This document shows positions 63,101-64,000 of a stretch of 64,000 nt of DNA, in pieces. Position 1 is the first letter of the stretch. Each line of letters begins with the position of its first letter. The translations under genes were made by a program, and so were the position numbers. A model generated the notes under the pieces. The model saw nothing but the letters and a program-made list of their open reading frames with translations. It was not told where the DNA came from and did not search any database. The stretch comes from Microbotryum silenes-acaulis. Lineage: Eukaryota; Basidiomycota; Microbotryomycetes; Microbotryales; Microbotryaceae. The DNA lies in assembly GCA_003665825.1 (NCBI GenBank), contig QPFY01000009.1, positions 62,001 through 126,000 of the forward strand. Reading direction: 5' to 3'.

Positions 63101-64000
63101 GGAGCCGGCAATTCGCAGCAAAAGCACTCGGACTGCAGCTAACCAGGCTCGGGCACCGCGCACTCGTGCCAAGGTGAACTTCAGAGTAGCTGCGTCCCGA
63201 ACAAGAGGTGGAGAGAGGTGGATCATAAGAAGTGAAGTAGGTATGTACCACGTAGCCCTGTGAATACGAGGGAAGGGTCAGGAAAGCTTGCCTTGCATTG
63301 GAGGAAGCAAGGTCGAGATGCGGACAGACCTCTGTAGTGCTGGATGGTACACGTCAAAAGTGAGCGGCGGTAGCGATGTGGCATCAAAGCGCGAATCATG
63401 TGCAAGGGATTCGTCAATGCAAGTGGTCCTCGTTCTGCCAACCTTGCCTTGAACCACAAGGAGGCACTCTTCTAAGACCCGCAGCGTTGTCTCCGCTACC
63501 AGTTCCACTTCCACAAGCGACGCAGTGAAACCGCCGACAACCTGCTTCAGCACGGGCAACGAGTCGATTGATCCAAGCTTGCTGAAGAAGAAGAAGCGCA
63601 CAAGTCGCAGTGTGGACTCCGCGGGTGATCGTGCAGAGTACTCGAGCTCTCGACGGAGATTGCCTTGGACAACTCGCAGCAGAGGAGACGCCGTCGCTCG
63701 CAGCTCAGGTCCCGTGCTCGCAGCGGAAGACCATGCCAATGCCTTTTGGACGCAGTCCTCGAAGAAGGCAAGAGCCGCGTCGGTACCGGCTGGTGCGCTG
63801 TCGCGAGTAATCCACATCACGGCCTCGAGCCAATCACTGGCTTCGTCCAAGTTGTCGCCAAAGAGCAAGGGTGTCCTCAAAACTCGGGTGAGGATCATCA
63901 AGAGCAACACGCGATTCCCTTCGGAAGCAGTCGTCCGCAACCGCTGCAGTAGCGGCGACAAGACTGTCTTGAGAACCTCTGTGGGGCGGATCCAAACCAC
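60175..64000 (-). CDS. URB1: URB1/NPA1-like nucleolar pre-ribosomal protein, C-terminal part, eight exons
   Basis: The gene continues beyond the window. Exons on the minus strand: 64000-63292, 63189-62953, 62880-62765, 62687-61796, 61734-61592, 61516-60605, 60525-60427, 60348-60175. They keep one frame of about 1093 codons and end in TAG. Introns are 61-102 bp. All are GT-AG except the first, which fits GC-AG (GCAAGC donor). The C-terminal region resembles the NopRA1 domain of Urb1 by motif: YDPGFLLPFVSHTI, ESGALGIPIAALASPSPNMR, VPMFYATLYSS, RRWLVLFLGHGLMRTQDWRI, RRRQSFELLVSLFES and KIPKVARELVRRNGLLFW. Urb1 is a nucleolar scaffold for early 60S ribosome assembly in yeast. Exon joins are my predictions, checked only by frame and motif continuity. 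It is a conserved host gene and marks the edge of the transposon nest. Confidence 0.85.
63190..63291 (-). other. Predicted GC-AG intron of URB1
   Basis: The donor is AAG|GCAAGC and the acceptor GACGCAG|CT. No GT donor near the exon end gives an open join, while this pair joins MQ to ATLKF in frame. The seven other predicted introns use GT-AG. Confidence 0.55.

Overview
The window looks like nuclear DNA of a GC-rich filamentous or dimorphic fungus, most likely a basidiomycete. The evidence is short introns (61-102 bp) with fungal splice signals, a URB1/NPA1 ribosome-biogenesis gene at the right edge, fungal Helitron Rep segments, a chromodomain Ty3/gypsy element and several Ty1/copia families. 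A Pucciniomycotina origin (Microbotryum-like, where copia elements and Helitrons are abundant) is only an inference.

Layout. Positions 1-53113 are a nest of LTR retrotransposons, followed by a broken Ty3/gypsy element (53114-55200), two Helitron pieces (55516-57828 on minus, about 58830-59990 on plus) and the 3' part of URB1 (60175-64000, minus, eight exons). I name the LTR families A-H by sequence. A has LTR TGTGAAGAG...CTCATA. B has TGTGAGGAA...GAATA. C has TGTTGAATTGC...CAACA, with a very long GC-rich LTR. D has TGTTGAATTCC...TTTAACA. E has TGTGAGATTG...TTCATA. G has TGTCAGAG and H has TGTTGTGGG...CAACA. Copia-2 has a 215-bp LTR with unusual ends, and Gypsy1 is a chromovirus with a TGTCAGGATG LTR.

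Region by region. 1-12949: a family A array with shared LTRs (4687-bp period), split by family C LTRs. 12950-19335: rearranged A, B and E pieces. 19336-35476: Gypsy1, with an intact 1879-aa Gag-Pol. Copia-D lies in its 5' LTR and Copia-2 in its 3' LTR, at almost the same LTR position. 35477-41954: two family B bodies sharing one LTR. 41955-49077: minus-strand A gag, E pol and inverted family C LTRs. 49078-53113: family G copia, itself hit by C, A and H LTRs. Ten insertions have perfect 5-bp target duplications, which gives a relative chronology.

How it works together. The only clear host gene is URB1. The rest is retrotransposon and Helitron sequence. Only Gypsy1 and Copia-D keep long uninterrupted reading frames. 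Copia-D has no gag and Copia-2 has one in-frame stop. The best leads are: two unrelated copia insertions 1 bp apart in the two LTRs of one chromovirus, beside an A-box/B-box-like sequence; internal duplications in five LTR families that bound GT...AG spacers with branch-like motifs; and copia primer-binding sites matching the initiator-tRNA anticodon loop, varying only opposite anticodon position 34.
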